Assembly (NCBI RefSeq): GCF_011620665.1
Contig: NZ_WOYQ01000021.1
Span: 1 to 64,000 of the forward strand
DNA: 64,000 nt
DNA from: Microbacterium sp.
GTDB lineage: Bacteria; Actinomycetota; Actinomycetes; Actinomycetales; Microbacteriaceae
Reading direction: 5' to 3'
Both the position numbers and the translations under genes were made by a program. The notes below the pieces were generated by a model. That model was not told the origin of the DNA, ran no database searches, and was given only the letters and a program-made list of their open reading frames with translations. Shown here one piece after another: positions 1 to 7,087 of the stretch. Positions within the stretch are counted from its first letter, which is position 1. Each line of letters begins with the position of its first letter.

Positions 1-87
1 AATCGAGACAAGCCAACCAGCAATACCCGTTACATTAGACGCGACACGCTACTAGCGTGATGAGGCTCCGCTGAGCGCGCGCCACCG

Positions 88-93
88 TAGGAT
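88..93 (+). promoter_or_regulatory. -10 box TAGGAT, leaderless-type
   Basis: TAGGAT ends 6 nt before the GTG at 100, the spacing expected if transcription starts at the start codon. No Shine-Dalgarno sequence lies before this GTG. The rest of 1-99 shows no gene. Confidence 0.6.
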
Positions 94-99
94 CGGACC

Positions 100-894
100 G
101 TGACCACAGCCGTTGTCGGCGCACCCGGATCCCCGCGTCGCTACCTCCACTCGCTGTGGCTCCTGTCGGCTCGCGACCTCCGCGTGCGCTATTCGACCAG
201 CGCTCTGGGGTACCTCTGGTCGGTACTGGATCCGCTCGTGATGAGCCTCATCTACTGGTTCGTCTTCACCCAGGTCTTTCAGCGCGGCGACATCGGCGCG
301 CAGCCCTACATCGTCTTCCTGATCTCAGGTCTGCTGCCCTGGGTGTGGTTCAACGCAGCGGTCACGGACTTCACGCGCGCATTCCACAAGGATGCCCGAC
401 TCGTACGCTCGACGGCGATTCCGCGCTCGATCTGGGTCAACCGGATCGTCTTGAGCAAGGGGATCGAGTTTCTCTTCTCGCTCCCGGTGCTGGCGGTTTT
501 CGCGATCGCCGCGGGGGCCACGGTCGGCTGGGGGCTTCTCCTCCTGCCGGTCGCGGTCCTCTTGCAGCTGATGCTCCTCGTGGGCCTCGGCCTGCTTGTC
601 GCCCCCCTGTGCGTGATGTGGGGCGACCTCGAGCGCACGACACGGCTGATCCTGCGCGCGCTCTTCTACGCGTCGCCGATCATCTACGGAGTCACCGACC
701 TGCCGGGCATCGTCGCCCAGCTCGCCGTGTTCAATCCGCTCGCCGGGATCTTCACGCTCTATCGCGTGGGCCTGTTCCCGGAGGAATGGGACCCGCTGGC
801 GGTCGGCATCGGTGCCGGGATGAGCATCGGGATCCTGGCGCTCGGGATCCTCGTGTTCCGGCGCCTCGAACGCGCCGTCCTGAAGGAACTCTGA
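100..894 (+). CDS. ABC-2 type polysaccharide exporter, permease (Wzm/RfbD-like)
   Basis: This 264-residue integral membrane protein is of the ABC-2 transporter type that exports lipid-linked polysaccharides across the cytoplasmic membrane. The N-terminal segment (about residues 20-40, with RDLRVRYSTSALGYLWSVLDP) is the typical amphipathic start of Wzm/TagG permeases, and six hydrophobic stretches follow. The GTG start at 100 follows a -10 box by 6 nt. Its stop overlaps the start of the ATPase gene by one base (TGATG), so the two are translationally coupled and should form one transporter. The nearby GlfT1-like gene suggests a galactofuranose-containing polymer as substrate; that is inference from context. 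Confidence 0.87.
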   Translation: MTTAVVGAPGSPRRYLHSLWLLSARDLRVRYSTSALGYLWSVLDPLVMSLIYWFVFTQVFQRGDIGAQPYIVFLISGLLPWVWFNAAVTDFTRAFHKDARLVRSTAIPRSIWVNRIVLSKGIEFLFSLPVLAVFAIAAGATVGWGLLLLPVAVLLQLMLLVGLGLLVAPLCVMWGDLERTTRLILRALFYASPIIYGVTDLPGIVAQLAVFNPLAGIFTLYRVGLFPEEWDPLAVGIGAGMSIGILALGILVFRRLERAVLKEL

Positions 895-1631
895 TGGCGG
901 ACGTCGCGATCGAAGTATCCGGCCTCGGCGTGCGCTTTCGCCGCAACCGGCGTGGCCGACGTTCGCTGAAGGACCTGTTCGCGGGTTCTGCGCGCCGCAC
1001 GCGCCCCGATGAGTTCTGGGCCCTCCGGGACGTGTCCTTCGACGTGAAGCACGGCGAGGCGATCGGCGTGGTCGGCCGCAACGGCCAGGGGAAGTCGACT
1101 CTTCTCAAGCTCGTGGCCGGGGTGCTGCTGCCCGACGAGGGATCGGTCGAAGTCCACGGGGGAGTGGCGCCGCTCATCGAGATCACCGGAGGGTTCGTGG
1201 GCGACCTCACGGTGCGCGAGAACATCCGGCTCACGGCGGGGCTGCACGGGATGTCGGCCGCTGAAGTGGCGCGCAGGTTCGATGGCATCGTCGATTTCGC
1301 CGAGCTCGGCGACTTCGTCGAGATGCCGTACAAGCACTTGTCGAACGGCATGAAGGTACGCCTGGCGTTCTCGGTCGTCTCTCAGCTGGACGAGCCGATC
1401 TTGCTGGTCGACGAAGTGCTCGCCGTCGGCGACAAGGCGTTCCGGGAGAAGTGCTACCGCCGTATCGATGAACTGCTCGCCGACGGGCGGACACTCTTCT
1501 TCGTCAGCCACAACGAGAGGGACCTGCGGCGTTTCTGCACCCGCGGGCTGTACCTCGACAGTGGACGGCTGAAGCTCGACGCTCCGATCGCAGAGGTCCT
1601 GGACTCGTACAACGCCGACTCCCACCGCTGA
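894..1631 (+). CDS. ABC exporter ATPase (Wzt/RfbE-like)
   Basis: This 245-residue nucleotide-binding subunit pairs with the permease just upstream. Walker A is GRNGQGKST at about 61-69, the signature is LSNGMKVRL at 149-157, Walker B is PILLVDEVLAVGD, and the H-loop is FVSHN (His206). It has the short form of the Wzt family: it ends soon after the ATPase domain and lacks the C-terminal carbohydrate-binding extension of O-antigen Wzt proteins, like mycobacterial RfbE and teichoic-acid TagH-type ATPases without extensions. The ATG at 894 overlaps the permease stop by one base. The gene is convergent with the glycosyltransferase at 1634, only two bases away. Confidence 0.9.
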   Translation: MADVAIEVSGLGVRFRRNRRGRRSLKDLFAGSARRTRPDEFWALRDVSFDVKHGEAIGVVGRNGQGKSTLLKLVAGVLLPDEGSVEVHGGVAPLIEITGGFVGDLTVRENIRLTAGLHGMSAAEVARRFDGIVDFAELGDFVEMPYKHLSNGMKVRLAFSVVSQLDEPILLVDEVLAVGDKAFREKCYRRIDELLADGRTLFFVSHNERDLRRFCTRGLYLDSGRLKLDAPIAEVLDSYNADSHR

Positions 1632-1633
1632 GG

Positions 1634-2611
1634 TCAGGCGGCGGGCTCCAGCGCCGGCATCGGCTGCCAGTGCGGGTCGCGGGCGATCACGCGCCCATCC
1701 TTGAGTCCGCGGAACAGGTTCAAGGTGCCCCGGACCTTGCGCTCGACGAACAACAGCCGGATGAGCTCCTTGCCGAAGGTCAGCGCCGTGCCGGCACCGA
1801 ACAGGACCGGGCTGTAGACGCCGAGCGCGCGGTGATAGCGCTTGATGTAGGCGCGGTTGCGCATGATGTAGTACCGGTAGGCGTCGCTGGACGCATTCAT
1901 GTGGCGGATGCCCATGTCCCACTGCTTGATCTCGCGGGTGCGGCGCAGCACGAACTCGTCGACGATGACGGAGGTCGTGTGCCGGGAGGCGAGCCATCCG
2001 TAGGTCTGGTCGTCCCAGTAGATGAAGAACCTCGGGTCGGGCAGCCCGATCCGCGCGACGATGTCGCGATGGATGAACATCCCTTCGAAGCAGCCCGAGT
2101 TCATCTCCTTGTACCCCGACGCGTCGAAGCCCGACGGCGCGAACGGAATCGGGATGCCCATGCGCTCCGCGATGCGGTACTGCCAGTAGAACTCGCTGCC
2201 GTCGTAATCGTAGCGGCGGCCCTGGATGGACTTGAACCGCGGTGCCCACGCGCCCATGCGTGCGAGGCCATCCGTCAGGACCTCGACGTCGTCGTCCATG
2301 AGCCAGATCCAGGTGGACCCGAGCTCGTACGCGATGCGCATTCCCTCGCTGAATCCGCCCGACCCGCCCGTGTTCGTGTCGAGTCTGCGATAGACGATCT
2401 CAGAGCCGATGCCGTCCCGGAAGGACTCGACCACATCGCCGGTGTCGTCGGTGGAGGCGTTGTCGACGATGACGACGTGCCCGGGCTGCGGGTTCATCAC
2501 CGAGATCGACTCGAGCAGACGCGTGAGCAGGTGCGCGCGGTTGAACGTCACGATCGCGATCGTCGCGCTCTCGGGAGTGAACGCGACCGGGGCGTCAGGG
2601 GAAGCACTCAT
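1634..2611 (-). CDS. GT2 glycosyltransferase, galactofuranosyltransferase GlfT1-like
   Basis: This 325-residue family 2 glycosyltransferase has no signal peptide. It shows the N-terminal nucleotide-binding start (IAIVTFNR, residues 18-25), VIVDNASTDDT at about 47-57, the NTGGSGGF motif at about 80-87, and the metal-binding triad in LMDDDVE (Asp106-108). The NTGGSGGF/MDDDV combination is characteristic of mycobacterial GlfT1 and related rhamnosyl/galactofuranosyl transferases that begin galactan. Position next to a Wzm/Wzt pair repeats the RfbD-GlfT1-RfbE trio of mycobacteria, although here it is convergent. The precise donor is not proven. A TAGACT box at 2621-2626 lies 9 nt upstream and includes the stop codon of the preceding gene. 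Confidence 0.8.
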   Translation of the reverse strand: MSASPDAPVAFTPESATIAIVTFNRAHLLTRLLESISVMNPQPGHVVIVDNASTDDTGDVVESFRDGIGSEIVYRRLDTNTGGSGGFSEGMRIAYELGSTWIWLMDDDVEVLTDGLARMGAWAPRFKSIQGRRYDYDGSEFYWQYRIAERMGIPIPFAPSGFDASGYKEMNSGCFEGMFIHRDIVARIGLPDPRFFIYWDDQTYGWLASRHTTSVIVDEFVLRRTREIKQWDMGIRHMNASSDAYRYYIMRNRAYIKRYHRALGVYSPVLFGAGTALTFGKELIRLLFVERKVRGTLNLFRGLKDGRVIARDPHWQPMPALEPAA

Positions 2612-2623
2612 GGCCCTGGAAGT

Positions 2624-3937
2624 CTATCCCGGAGCGTGTTGCAGGCCCGCCTCGCCAGGACCCGCGGCATCCAATCGTCGGCGCCACGATCGTGACTGCC
2701 CGGCACGCACGGCGGCCAGCGCGAGCAGCAGCCAGCCCGCGCCGGTGAGCACGTACGATTCGAACAGCGAGGTGACCGCCAGGGCGACCAGCACCAGCGG
2801 CGTCCAGGCGTAGACGGTCGACCGGCGCTGGCTGGCATCGAGCCAGGAACGAACCAAAGCTGCGCCGCCGACGATGCAGAGGAGCAGGGCCCCCGCCCAG
2901 CCGAGCTGCAACAGCACGTCGACGTATGCGTTGAGCGCGCTCCGGTGTGCTTCTTCGAGCAGGATGTTGATCGTCGCGAAGGGCGGCTCGGCGGCCGGCC
3001 AGGCACCGAACCAGCCCCAGCCCTGCACCGGCTTCAGACGGATGTAGTACTGCGCGAGCGTCCACAGATCTGTGCGCAGCGCCAGGTCGTCGGCCGCGCC
3101 GGTGGTGGTGATGATCGCCGATCGTTGCGCATACAGCGCGATCGCCGACGCGGTGACGGCACCCGCAAGCATCCACTGCAGGGCGCTTCGGCGCGCGATC
3201 GGCGCGGCACGCACGAGAGCGAGTGCCCCGCCGGCCACCCCGACGCCGGTCGACAGCACGAGGACGGTGGGGGAGGCCGACAGCAGCGCGAGACCGGCGG
3301 CGAGGACGATCGAACCGATGCCGACCGCCGGGCGCACGGACAGAGTGCGCAGCTCGACCGCGAACGTGATGAGCGCGACGACCGCGACGATGCCCAGAGA
3401 GTTGCGCGTGCCGAAGATCCCCTGGATCGGCCCCCACGCGGCGAGGTTGCCCTGGATGCCCAAGAAACGCAGTGGAGTGTCCAGCAGGATGCCGGAGAGG
3501 ATCTCGAGTACGAGCGAGAGCACCAGCGCTGCTCTGAGAACATCACCGAGCGCGCGTACCGTCTGCAGCGTGTCACGGATGTGGCCGATGGTGACGGCCA
3601 GGAGGGCGACCCCGATCATCGCGAGCCAGCGCAACAGGCTCGTTCCGGCATCCGTGCTCCAGAAGATGCTGGCGAAGGCCCACGCGCACAGCAGCAGCAG
3701 CGATGAGGGCACGAGGCGGACGAGGGAGATCTCGCCGCGCCGGGAGAGGAGGATGCTCACGCCGAGAAGGCAGAGCGCCGTCACGATCGTGACGAGGGTC
3801 ACGCGCCCCGCGAGGCGCTCGATGAGATGACTGCCGAACATGGCGGCGAACACCGTGAGCGTATAAGCCCGTGCGAAGTCGGCCGACCGGAGAAGCGCCG
3901 CCGCGCCGGCGGGCGCGGACGCATCGGGAGCCGCCAT
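2624..3937 (-). CDS. O-antigen ligase/polymerase-like membrane protein (Wzy_C type)
   Basis: A 437-residue polytopic membrane protein with about ten to twelve hydrophobic segments. The large external loop before the C-terminal helices contains PVQGWGWFGAWPA and EEAHRSALNAYVDVLLQLG, the pattern of the O-antigen ligase/Wzy family (PF04932), where a His in this loop is functionally important. It is likely to polymerise or transfer a lipid-linked saccharide on the outer face of the membrane. The ATG at 3937 overlaps the stop of the upstream paralogue (TGATG on the minus strand); a GTG one codon earlier is an alternative. It and the next gene look like diverged tandem paralogues. Confidence 0.8.
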   Translation of the reverse strand: MAAPDASAPAGAAALLRSADFARAYTLTVFAAMFGSHLIERLAGRVTLVTIVTALCLLGVSILLSRRGEISLVRLVPSSLLLLCAWAFASIFWSTDAGTSLLRWLAMIGVALLAVTIGHIRDTLQTVRALGDVLRAALVLSLVLEILSGILLDTPLRFLGIQGNLAAWGPIQGIFGTRNSLGIVAVVALITFAVELRTLSVRPAVGIGSIVLAAGLALLSASPTVLVLSTGVGVAGGALALVRAAPIARRSALQWMLAGAVTASAIALYAQRSAIITTTGAADDLALRTDLWTLAQYYIRLKPVQGWGWFGAWPAAEPPFATINILLEEAHRSALNAYVDVLLQLGWAGALLLCIVGGAALVRSWLDASQRRSTVYAWTPLVLVALAVTSLFESYVLTGAGWLLLALAAVRAGQSRSWRRRLDAAGPGEAGLQHAPG

Positions 3938-5331
3938 CACGTCGGGAGCCGCTCGCCCTGCTCGCCGACCGGACGCTGTTCTGCGGGCCCACGGCTGAGA
4001 AGCGGTGTCTGCTTGATCTTGAACGAGAACATGACCAGCAGCATCCAGCCCCAGCCGAGCAGCGGAGTGGATTCCGCGAGTCCCTGCACCAGGAGGAGGG
4101 CGGCGACGAGGGGGGGCAGAAGCGTGAGGGCGGAGTATGGGCGATCGGCGACGAAGTCCGAGCGGGGGCGGTCGATCGCGAAGAACCAGGCGCGCCAGCC
4201 GAAGGCGAACACCGTCAGCGCCATCAGCGAGACGCCGATCACTCCGAGCTGCAGGAAGACGTCGAGCCACATGTTGTGGGCCTGCATCACGGTGACCCCG
4301 TGGTCGACGATCCAGCCGTCGAAGGCCGGGTCGGTCGGGATCCACGGAGTCGAGAACCCCCAGCCCTGCACGGGTCGTTCGGCGGCCCGATCGCCGACGG
4401 CCTCCCAGATGCGCTCACGTCCGGAGAGGTCGGAAGAGCGGCCGAGGAGGGCGAACACCCCGTCGCGGGCCACGCACAGAGCGCCCAGACCGCCGAGTGC
4501 GATGACGGCATAGGCGAGGTGCAAGCGCGTCCGGACGCCGGCACGCCGGCTCGCGCGCATGATGAGGGCGGCCGCGAGCACCACGGCGACCGCGGCGGCG
4601 GCCAGAGTGGCCGTCGCCGAGGCGGCGCGGAAGAAGAGGAAGGCGGCGACCACGATCCACGCGTACAGGAAGGGGCGTCGCGGCGCGCGGGAGGCGATGC
4701 GGATCGAGAAGACGACGATGCCCAGCAGCGCGACATAGGCCAGCGCGTTCGCGTTGCCGAAGACACCCTGGATGCGTCCCCCGTCGAAGAGGTTGTCGCG
4801 GCTCCACATCTCGATCGGGTCGACGCCCCGCCCGGGTCGCCCGAAGCCGGGCATGACGGGCCCCCCCCAGACGAGCGACACCCAGATCTCGAACGCGAGC
4901 GACACGCCGAGAACCCATTTCAGAGCTGAGGCGATCGAGCGCACGAGCTCCCGCCAGGTGAGCACCGAGCCGACGAACATGGCCTGCACCGTCGTGCTCA
5001 GCAGCAGGAGGAGGGTCGGGACGGTGGATGCCGGGTACGCGCTCCAGAGGATCGAGCAGGTCGCCCACGCGACGTAGCCCACGGCCAGCCATGGCAGCCG
5101 CCGCCACTGCACTCCGGGTCGGAGCACGATCCAGAGGATCATCGAGATCAGGCCCGAGCCGTACGCGACCACCGCGGTCCCCGCGACGCCGAACGCCATC
5201 AGCCACGATGTCCCCGCGAACCCGGCCACCAGCACGAAGATGCACCAGGCGCGCACGAGCAGATGCCCGAACTTCTCCCGGATCGGCGCGGCAGGAGGCG
5301 CCGAGATCGGATGCAGTGCGTGGGCGGCCAT
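3937..5331 (-). CDS. O-antigen ligase/polymerase-like membrane protein, second copy
   Basis: A 464-residue multispanning membrane protein, first gene of a two-gene minus-strand operon. The family loop is clear: RPVQGWGFSTPW, then MQAHNMWLDVFLQLGVIG, matching PF04932 better than its downstream paralogue does. About twelve hydrophobic helices are predicted, with the loop between the last pairs facing outside. It probably ligates or polymerises a surface polysaccharide handled by the neighbouring exporter and glycosyltransferase. The start is the ATG at 5331; the divergent manA begins only 64 bp away. Which of the two copies is a ligase and which a polymerase cannot be told from the sequence. 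Confidence 0.82.
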   Translation of the reverse strand: MAAHALHPISAPPAAPIREKFGHLLVRAWCIFVLVAGFAGTSWLMAFGVAGTAVVAYGSGLISMILWIVLRPGVQWRRLPWLAVGYVAWATCSILWSAYPASTVPTLLLLLSTTVQAMFVGSVLTWRELVRSIASALKWVLGVSLAFEIWVSLVWGGPVMPGFGRPGRGVDPIEMWSRDNLFDGGRIQGVFGNANALAYVALLGIVVFSIRIASRAPRRPFLYAWIVVAAFLFFRAASATATLAAAAVAVVLAAALIMRASRRAGVRTRLHLAYAVIALGGLGALCVARDGVFALLGRSSDLSGRERIWEAVGDRAAERPVQGWGFSTPWIPTDPAFDGWIVDHGVTVMQAHNMWLDVFLQLGVIGVSLMALTVFAFGWRAWFFAIDRPRSDFVADRPYSALTLLPPLVAALLLVQGLAESTPLLGWGWMLLVMFSFKIKQTPLLSRGPAEQRPVGEQGERLPT

Positions 5332-5383
5332 GGTCTGATCAGGCTACCGCCGGCGGGCCGCGGGCCCGGTTCTCCCGCGGCTC

Positions 5384-5389
5384 TAGGCT
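5384..5389 (+). promoter_or_regulatory. -10 box TAGGCT, leaderless-type
   Basis: TAGGCT ends 6 nt before the GTG of manA at 5396. There is no Shine-Dalgarno sequence in between. Confidence 0.65.
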
Positions 5390-5395
5390 GAAGAT

Positions 5396-6541
5396 GTGCT
5401 CCTCCCGATCTCGAATACACCCCGCGGCTACTCCTGGGGATCGGCGTCGCTCATTGCGGAGCTGGAGGGCAGGGCTCCCTCGGGCGCTCCCGAGGCCGAG
5501 TCCTGGTACGGCGACTATGCCGGGTCGCCGTCGATCGTCGACGACGGAACGGGACGCACGCTCGACGTCGCGCTCGCTGAGGCGGGTGAACCCGCGCTGC
5601 CGTATCTGATGAAGCTGCTGGCCGCGGCATCCACCCTGTCGATCCAGGCCCACCCCACGAAAGAGCAGGCCGTGGCAGGGTTCGCGCACGAAGAGGCGCG
5701 CGGGATCCCGCGGGATGCCGCTGACCGCCTCTATCGAGATGACAATCACAAGCCGGAGATCATCGTCGCCCTGAGCGGCACCTTCCGTGCGCTGCTGGGT
5801 CTGCGCTCCCTGCCGCAGACGCGGCGGCTCGTCGACGCGCTCGGAGACGGCCCGGGGGCCCGGGCGCTCGCCGGCCGGCTGAACGGAGACGACGAGTCCG
5901 CGGTGCTGCGCGACGCACTCGCCTGGGCGCTCTCGGGCTCGGCCCCCGTGGCCGAGATCGCGGCGGAGCTTGCCGCTGCCGCGTCGCCGGAGTTCACCGG
6001 GGAGCTCGAGGTCCTGTGCACGATCGCGGCCGCCTTCCCCGGAGACCCCGGCCTGGTGGTCGCGCTGCTGATGAATCTCGTCGTGCTGCAGCGAGGAGAG
6101 GCGGTCTTCGCCCCCGCGGGTGTGCTGCACGCGTATCAGGACGGCCTGGGAGTCGAGCTCATGGCGGCCAGCGACAACGTCCTGCGCGGCGGGCTGACCC
6201 GCAAGCACATCGACGTCCCCGAACTCCTCCGCATCGTCGACACGACGCCGGGACCGGTGCCGCTGGTCGCCGCGCGATGGGTCGCCCCCGGCGTCGAGGT
6301 GTTCGAGGTCGACGTCCCGGACTTCGCGCTCACGCGCGTCACGGTCGTGGGCGTGGCCATCCCGCTCACCCTCATGGGGCCGGCCATCGTGCTCGCCGTC
6401 CGAGGGACGGTCGAGGTCGCCGCGGGCGCGGCATCCGTCGTGCTCGTGCCCGGACGCGCCGCCTATCTGTCTGCGCGTGACGGCGACGCGGTCCTCACGG
6501 GTTCCGGCGAGGCGTTCGTCGCGACGCCCGGTCGTCGCTGA
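5396..6541 (+). CDS. manA: Mannose-6-phosphate isomerase, class I
   Basis: A 381-residue zinc enzyme that interconverts mannose-6-phosphate and fructose-6-phosphate, feeding GDP-mannose for surface glycans. Zinc-ligand motifs of the cupin core are visible: IQAHPTKEQA, then the glutamate in NHKPEIIVAL, and the later GVLHAYQDGLGVEL histidine motif that closes the site. The N-terminal NTPRGYSWGS is typical of type I PMI. The GTG at 5396 is chosen because it sits 6 nt after TAGGCT; the ATG at 5394 is out of frame. In mycobacteria manA also lies near whiB2, which follows here. Confidence 0.93.
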   Translation: MLLPISNTPRGYSWGSASLIAELEGRAPSGAPEAESWYGDYAGSPSIVDDGTGRTLDVALAEAGEPALPYLMKLLAAASTLSIQAHPTKEQAVAGFAHEEARGIPRDAADRLYRDDNHKPEIIVALSGTFRALLGLRSLPQTRRLVDALGDGPGARALAGRLNGDDESAVLRDALAWALSGSAPVAEIAAELAAAASPEFTGELEVLCTIAAAFPGDPGLVVALLMNLVVLQRGEAVFAPAGVLHAYQDGLGVELMAASDNVLRGGLTRKHIDVPELLRIVDTTPGPVPLVAARWVAPGVEVFEVDVPDFALTRVTVVGVAIPLTLMGPAIVLAVRGTVEVAAGAASVVLVPGRAAYLSARDGDAVLTGSGEAFVATPGRR

Positions 6542-6618
6542 CCGTCTCGGGTGGTCGCGACACGCCGTGCAGGGCCGGAAAAGCTTCACTTCCGTATTGA
6601 GGGTTTACGATCTGCGAC

Positions 6619-6647
6619 TTGACCCCGTGGAATGACAAGGGTGTAAT
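6619..6647 (+). promoter_or_regulatory. Consensus sigma-70 promoter of whiB2
   Basis: TTGACC at 6619-6624, a 17 nt spacer and TGTAAT at 6642-6647 form a near-consensus housekeeping promoter, unlike most promoters here that show only a -10 box. It predicts a 5' leader of about 40 nt carrying a GGGGAGAG ribosome-binding site before the ATG at 6696. The region 6542-6695 otherwise holds no gene. Confidence 0.7.
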
Positions 6648-6695
6648 TATCACAACACGCGCACCAGCGTGAGGGGAAACAGTGGGGAGAGCGAT

Positions 6696-7013
6696 ATGGC
6701 TGGGTACCGTTCCGGCGTTCCCGACGACTGGTTCGTCGACCCGGTCAATCTCGGGGTCCCCGGGGTGCGGCGACCGGTCGAGGGCGAACGCGACGCCACG
6801 CTGTCATGGCAGTCCGAGGCGCTGTGCGCACAGACCGATCCGGAGGCTTTCTTTCCGGAGAAGGGTGGATCCACCCGCGACGCGAAGCGCATCTGCACGA
6901 CGTGCGACGTGCGCGGTGAGTGCCTCGATTACGCGCTGAGCAACGACGAGCGTTTCGGCATCTGGGGCGGGCTCAGCGAGCGAGAACGTCGCAAGATCAA
7001 GCGTCGCGCCTGA
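6696..7013 (+). CDS. whiB2: WhiB-family iron-sulfur regulator, WhiB2/WhmD type
   Basis: A 105-residue WhiB-like protein. The four cluster cysteines are in ALCAQTDPEAFFPEKGG (Cys about 46), RICTTCDVRGEC, spaced C-x(n)-C-x2-C-x5-C, followed by the WhiB turn FGIWGGLSERERR and a basic tail KIKRRA. The sequence around AQTDPEAFFPEKGGST identifies the WhiB2/WhmD subgroup, which binds a 4Fe-4S cluster and controls septation and cell-division genes in mycobacteria and streptomycetes. The ATG at 6696 with a GGGGAGAG ribosome-binding site is preferred to the upstream GTG at 6669, which would add nine atypical residues. Confidence 0.93.
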   Translation: MAGYRSGVPDDWFVDPVNLGVPGVRRPVEGERDATLSWQSEALCAQTDPEAFFPEKGGSTRDAKRICTTCDVRGECLDYALSNDERFGIWGGLSERERRKIKRRA

Positions 7014-7072
7014 TCCGCTCGATCGATCTCGGGACTCGCGGCGGATGGGCGTTGGTGCTCGTCCCCCGCGCT

Positions 7073-7078
7073 TAGGCT
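7073..7078 (+). promoter_or_regulatory. -10 box TAGGCT
   Basis: TAGGCT lies 9 nt before the ATG at 7088, a slightly longer gap than the 6-7 nt at other leaderless-type starts, so a leader of two or three bases is possible. Confidence 0.5.
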
Positions 7079-7087
7079 GACTCCGTC

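Noticed and set aside
6669..6695. Upstream GTG start for whiB2
   Set aside because: It lacks a ribosome-binding site, while the ATG at 6696 has GGGGAGAG at good spacing and gives the normal WhiB2 length.
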